64,000 nt of DNA from Hydrogenophaga sp. (GTDB taxonomy: Bacteria; Pseudomonadota; Gammaproteobacteria; Burkholderiales; Burkholderiaceae_C): NCBI RefSeq assembly GCF_019264445.1, contig NZ_JAHVAB010000081.1:1-64000 (forward strand), read 5' to 3'. The position numbers and the translations under genes were made by a program. The notes beneath the pieces were generated by a model. It made no database searches. It saw nothing but the letters and a program-made list of their open reading frames with translations, and had not been told where the DNA came from. Of this stretch, positions 60,116 to 64,000 are shown one piece after another; positions within the stretch are counted from its first letter, which is position 1, and every line of letters starts with the position of its first letter.

Positions 60116-62776
60116 GGCGCCTAGTGACTGGTTGCGCTGGTCGGCGTGGCTGAAGTGCAGGCGCGTGATCTCGTCGGAGAGGTCGATCGCGGCGGCTTCG
60201 CAGCCGTCGAGCAGTTCGGCCAGGTCGCTCCAGGTGCGCTGGCCATCGGGGCCGCGTTGCCAGTTGCTGAGATCGGGCAGCACCCAGCCATCGGGGTTGG
60301 GCAGGCTGCGGGCGAGCACGGCGTCTTGCGGTGTGGCGCTGTGCGAGAGCTTGGCCAGCCGCGAACGCAGTGTCTGCACCACCCAGGCCAGCGAGCGCGG
60401 GTTGTCGCGGTCCATCACCAGCAGGTCGATCAGCGCGACCATGTCGCGCCGCTGCTGGTACTGCGCGTGGAAAGTGATGGTGCTGTCGAACAGCGCCACC
60501 ACGGCTTCGAAGCCCGCCTGGTCGTGCACGCAGCCGTGCTCCAGCGCGAGCGAGAGCGCGCGGGAGAGCGTGATCAGCCGCTCGATGTGGCGCCCCATGG
60601 AGAGCAGGCGCCAGCCGTCGTCGCGCACCATGCGGTCGGTCTGCGATCCGGTGATGGCCGCGAGCAGTTCGCTGGCATTCTGCAGCGCGGCCATGGCTTC
60701 GGCGGTGGCGTATTCGGCGTCGGTGGAGAGCGCGGCGCAGTCGCGGGCAAAGCTGGCCTCGGTGCGCTCGATCAGGTTCCAGTGTTCTTGCGACAGGCGC
60801 TCGCGCACTTGCGAGGCCGCTGCCTTGAGCGAGCGCAGGTTGAAGCCGACGCTGAACGATGGCGCGGCCAGCGGATGGCCGGGGGCGGGCGACAGCGCGG
60901 CAATCAGGCTGCGCGCGAACACGCGTGCAGAGAGCGTGGCGGTCGGCACATCGGGCAGCACCAGGGCGTTCTCGCGCGCCATGTTGGAGAGCCAGGCCAT
61001 GAGCGCGCGCGAATTAGGTTCTTCGCCGCCCATGTGGTTGAGCACGATCTGCGCGAGGCGAATGCTGTTTTCGGCGCGTTCGGTGTAACGGCCGAGCCAG
61101 AAGAGGTTTTCGGCGGCGCGGCTGGTCACGGGCTGCTTCTGCTGCGCGAGCGACAGCGTGCTGGGCGCGGACTGCAGCAGGCTGGTGTGGTCCACCGGGC
61201 CATCGGTCTGCACCCAGCAGTCCACGCTGCTGCCGCCCCGCTGCATGGCGGCAATCAATTCACCGCGCGGAGCCAGCCGCACCAGGCCGCCGGGCAGCAC
61301 GCGCCAGGACTGCGGGCCGTCGGCCAGCGCGAAGACGCGCAGCATGGACGAGCGCGGCATCAGCCGCTCACCGCTCCAGGTGGGGGTTTGCGACAGCGGC
61401 AGCCACGACTGCACGGTGTAGTCGTCCGGGTGGCGGGCCATGCGGCCCGACCATTCGTCGAGTTCGCGCTCGCTCAGGCTCTGGCCCATGACGGTGTCCA
61501 GGCCCGAGCGCGGGTAGGTGGGCTTGATCACACTGTCCTTGAGCAGGGGCAGCACCTCGCGCAGCGCGGCGTCTTCGCCGCACCACCAGGTGGCCAGCGA
61601 GGGCAGGGCCAGCTCTTCGCCCAGCAGGTGGCGGCTGATGGCGGGCAGGAAGCCGAGCAAGGCGCTCGACTCCAGCGGCGCCGAGCCCGGGGCGTTGGCC
61701 AGCAGGAGGTTGCCCGCGCGCAGCACCTGCAGCAGGCCGGGCACACCCAGGCGCGAGTCCGAGCGCAGCTCCAGCGGGTCCAGCCACTCGTCGTCCAGGC
61801 GCTTGATGAGCGCATGCACCGGCTCCAGGCCGCTGAGCGTCTTGAGGAACAGGCGCTGGTCGCGCACGGTGAGGTCGTTGCCCTCCACCAGCGTGAGGCC
61901 GAGGTAACGCGCGAGGTACGCGTGCTCGAAGTAGGTTTCGTTGTACGGCCCCGGCGTGAGCAGGGCGATGCGCGCGTTCTCGCCTTCGGGCGCCATGTGC
62001 TTGATGCCGTCCATGAGGGCGCGGTAGCTCGCGGCCAGACGCTGCACTTTCATGCCGGCAAAGGCCTTGGGGAACTGCCGCGCGATGGCGATGCGGTTCT
62101 CCAGCAGGTAGCCCAGCCCCGACGGCGCCTGCGTGCGCTGGCCCACCACCCACCAGCGGCCATCGGGCCCCTGCGCGAGGTCAAAGCCCACGATGTGCAG
62201 CCAGGTGTCGCCCGGCGGGCGCATGCCCTGCATGGAGCGAAGGTAGCCCGGGTGCCCCTGCACCAGTGCAGCCGGCAGCAGCGCGCGCTTGAGCAGCTCG
62301 CGCTCGCCGTAGAGGTCGGCCATCATGGCGTTGAGCAAGCGGGTGCGCTGCAACACGCCGGTCTCGATCTGCGCCCAGTCTTGCGGGTCGATGAGTTTGG
62401 GGAAGAGGTCGAGCGACCAGGGCCGCTCCAGGCCCGTGGAGGCGTCGGCGTAGACGTTGTAGGTGACGCCGTTGTCGCGGATCTGGCGATCGAGGTTGTC
62501 GGCGCGGCGGTTCAGGTCGGCGAAGCCGTCGGCGCCGATGTGTTCGAAGAAGCTCGCCCAGGTGGGGGCGAGTTCGGTGGCATCGGGCTGACCGCCGGCT
62601 CGCAGGTCGTCGCGGTGGCCCGCGTCGGCCGCCACCGACAGCGACAGCGCCCAGTCACAAGGTGAGTCCGGGCGCAGCGCGGCAAAGAGGGATTCGGTCG
62701 GTTCGGGATTCACGGTCACCGAGTATGCCCGCTGGGGTGCGGACGCCTCGGGAGAGCGTGAGTCGCCTTGTTGCAT
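60113..62776 (-). CDS. Circularly permuted ATP-grasp domain fused to an Alpha-E domain
   Basis: The 887-residue protein joins two parts that are separate genes in many bacteria. Residues about 90-540 form a circularly permuted ATP-grasp domain (DNGVTYNVYAD, TPGPYNETYFEHAYLARYLG, VHALIKRLDDEWLDPLELR). From about residue 553 a helical Alpha-E domain follows (SRAAENLFWLGRYTERAENS). ATP-grasp enzymes of this type are predicted peptide-forming ligases. The gene lies between a DUF2126 gene and a transglutaminase gene. Its stop codon lies in the dispersed repeat. No experimental function is known to me. Confidence 0.88.
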   Translation of the reverse strand: MQQGDSRSPEASAPQRAYSVTVNPEPTESLFAALRPDSPCDWALSLSVAADAGHRDDLRAGGQPDATELAPTWASFFEHIGADGFADLNRRADNLDRQIRDNGVTYNVYADASTGLERPWSLDLFPKLIDPQDWAQIETGVLQRTRLLNAMMADLYGERELLKRALLPAALVQGHPGYLRSMQGMRPPGDTWLHIVGFDLAQGPDGRWWVVGQRTQAPSGLGYLLENRIAIARQFPKAFAGMKVQRLAASYRALMDGIKHMAPEGENARIALLTPGPYNETYFEHAYLARYLGLTLVEGNDLTVRDQRLFLKTLSGLEPVHALIKRLDDEWLDPLELRSDSRLGVPGLLQVLRAGNLLLANAPGSAPLESSALLGFLPAISRHLLGEELALPSLATWWCGEDAALREVLPLLKDSVIKPTYPRSGLDTVMGQSLSERELDEWSGRMARHPDDYTVQSWLPLSQTPTWSGERLMPRSSMLRVFALADGPQSWRVLPGGLVRLAPRGELIAAMQRGGSSVDCWVQTDGPVDHTSLLQSAPSTLSLAQQKQPVTSRAAENLFWLGRYTERAENSIRLAQIVLNHMGGEEPNSRALMAWLSNMARENALVLPDVPTATLSARVFARSLIAALSPAPGHPLAAPSFSVGFNLRSLKAAASQVRERLSQEHWNLIERTEASFARDCAALSTDAEYATAEAMAALQNASELLAAITGSQTDRMVRDDGWRLLSMGRHIERLITLSRALSLALEHGCVHDQAGFEAVVALFDSTITFHAQYQQRRDMVALIDLLVMDRDNPRSLAWVVQTLRSRLAKLSHSATPQDAVLARSLPNPDGWVLPDLSNWQRGPDGQRTWSDLAELLDGCEAAAIDLSDEITRLHFSHADQRNQSLGA

Positions 62777-62816
62777 CCTTCACACAGGGTTTGTCCCCGG
62801 TTCTGTGCGGGCGCTT

Positions 62817-64000
62817 TCAGGTGCGCAGGTCGAGCGTGAACGGGAACTCGCGGCTGTGCACCGCGGGCGCCACCTCCATGCGGCCGGGCGTGTGGCCCAT
62901 CTGGAAGAAGCGCGAGAGCCGGCGGCTTTCGGCTTCGTAGGCGTTGATGGGGAAGGTGTCGTAGTTGCGCCCGCCCGGGTGGGCGACGTGGTACTGGCAG
63001 CCGCCCATGGAGCGCTTGAGCCAGGTGTCGACGATGTCGAAGGTGAGTGGCGCGTGCGCGGGAATGGACGGGTGCAGCGCCGACGGCGGGCTCCAGGCTT
63101 TGTAGCGAACTCCCGCTACGAATTCGCCCACCGTGCCGGTGCTCTGCAGGGGCAGGGCGCGGCCGTTGCAGGTGATGACGTGGCGGCTGTCGTTGAAGCC
63201 GCTGACGCGCACCTCCACGCGTTCGAGCGACGAATCGACATAGCGCACGGTGCCGCCGGGCGCGCCTTCTTCGCCCATGACGTGCCAGGGCTCGAGCGCG
63301 CTGCGGATGGTGAGCTCGATGCCGCGGGCGGTGACCTCACCCACCAGCGGGAAGCGGAACTCGAAGTGCGGTTCGAACCACGACATGTCGAAGGGGTAGC
63401 CGAAGCTGGCCATGTCGGTGAGCACGTCCTCGAAGTCCATGCGCACAAAGGTGGGCAGGAGGAAGCGGTCGTGCAGCTCGGTGCCCCAGCGCGTGAGCTT
63501 GCCCTGCCAGGGTTCCTGCCAGAAGCGCGCGACCATGGCGCGCAGCAGCAGCTGCTGCGCAATGCTCATGCGTGCATGCGGCGGCATTTCAAACGCGCGC
63601 AGCTCCAGCAGGCCCAGGCGGCCGGTGGGGCCGTCGGGCGAGTACAGCTTGTCGATGCAGAACTCGCTGCGGTGCGTGTTGCCGGTGACGTCGATCAGGA
63701 TGTTGCGCAGCGTGCGGTCCACCATCCAGGGCGGCATGTCTTCGCCGTAGGTCTTGCGGTTCTTCTCGATCTGCGCCAGCGCGATGTCCAGCTCCACCAG
63801 CTGGTCGTTGCGCGCCTCGTCCACGCGCGGCGCCTGGCTCGTCGGGCCGATGAACAGACCGCTGAAGAGGTACGACAGCGAAGGGTGGTTGTGCCAGTAG
63901 GCCAGCAGGCTGCCCAGCAGCTCGGGCTTGCGCAGGAAGGGCGAGTCCGCCGGCGTGGCGCCACCCAGCACGAAGTGGTTGCCGCCACCGGTGCCGGTGT
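62817..64000 (-). CDS. DUF2126 domain protein, C-terminal part (cut by window edge)
   Basis: The visible 394 residues belong to a larger protein that starts right of the window. The segment [20 protein letters not shown] and the later [20 protein letters not shown] are typical of DUF2126 proteins, which are often fused to an N-terminal transglutaminase domain that would lie beyond the edge. The C-terminus ends with [12 protein letters not shown]. It is the first visible gene of the leftward cluster and lies 40 bp before the ATP-grasp/Alpha-E gene. Confidence 0.85.
   Translation of the reverse strand, partial: TGTGGGNHFVLGGATPADSPFLRKPELLGSLLAYWHNHPSLSYLFSGLFIGPTSQAPRVDEARNDQLVELDIALAQIEKNRKTYGEDMPPWMVDRTLRNILIDVTGNTHRSEFCIDKLYSPDGPTGRLGLLELRAFEMPPHARMSIAQQLLLRAMVARFWQEPWQGKLTRWGTELHDRFLLPTFVRMDFEDVLTDMASFGYPFDMSWFEPHFEFRFPLVGEVTARGIELTIRSALEPWHVMGEEGAPGGTVRYVDSSLERVEVRVSGFNDSRHVITCNGRALPLQSTGTVGEFVAGVRYKAWSPPSALHPSIPAHAPLTFDIVDTWLKRSMGGCQYHVAHPGGRNYDTFPINAYEAESRRLSRFFQMGHTPGRMEVAPAVHSREFPFTLDLRT

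Overview
The window is a stretch of high-GC, gene-dense chromosome from a betaproteobacterium of the order Burkholderiales. The red-type RuBisCO operon with CbbX and CbbY, the TRAP carriers, the polA/thrB and xseB-ispA-dxs neighbourhoods and the dispersed GC-rich hairpin repeats all suggest the family Comamonadaceae. A facultative autotroph of the Hydrogenophaga type is the best guess, but that is inference and no 16S rRNA gene is present. I saw no tRNA, rRNA, CRISPR array, transposase or prophage.

Layout. (1) 1-5981: the Calvin-cycle operon, read leftwards as cbbL-cbbS-cbbX-cbbY-cbbF-cbbP (cbbP cut by the window edge), and the divergent regulator gene cbbR. (2) 6009-11620: a beta-hydroxyacid dehydrogenase, an alpha/beta hydrolase, GMP reductase and UvrD. 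(3) 11755-23520: an accessory block with two PhoX-type Tat-exported phosphatases, an arsRBCH-type arsenic operon, phosphatidylserine decarboxylase, a glutamate-semialdehyde-aminomutase-like PLP enzyme, a small membrane protein of possible Mpo1 type and a GT4 glycosyltransferase. Several intergenic gaps here carry 7-4-7 sequences that match the PHO box. (4) 23539-31150: a FecR-domain protein, a BPSS1780-type membrane protein, thrB, a DUF2782-type protein, polA, an unknown protein and a Tat-exported dienelactone hydrolase. (5) 31198-37580: a ZIP metal transporter, an orphan sensor kinase, a rhodanese, a DMT exporter and a Rieske oxygenase. (6) 37877-44967: xseB-ispA-dxs, then a complete TRAP transporter. 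(7) 45001-52409: dut, slyD and roxA (divergent), a repeat-rich lipoprotein, bamC, dapA, a methyltransferase, a tiny membrane protein and an MFS carrier. (8) 52578-58026: parE-parC-ycaQ. (9) 58054-64000: a lipoprotein, a RidA protein, and a leftward cluster of DUF2126 protein, ATP-grasp/Alpha-E fusion and transglutaminase, which resembles a predicted but poorly characterised peptide-modification system.

How the parts work together. The cbb genes fix CO2, and CbbX and CbbY keep red-type RuBisCO active. The PhoX, membrane-lipid and arsenic genes form a plausible phosphate-limitation island: phosphate scavenging, membrane remodelling and protection against arsenate that enters through phosphate uptake systems.

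Three sequence-level patterns deserve attention. Several housekeeping genes have a -10-like hexamer 5-8 nt (usually 6) before the ATG and no ribosome binding site, which suggests leaderless mRNAs. Dispersed hairpin repeats sit exactly at gene junctions and appear to supply stop and start codons. A REP-like inverted repeat lies inside the uvrD reading frame.
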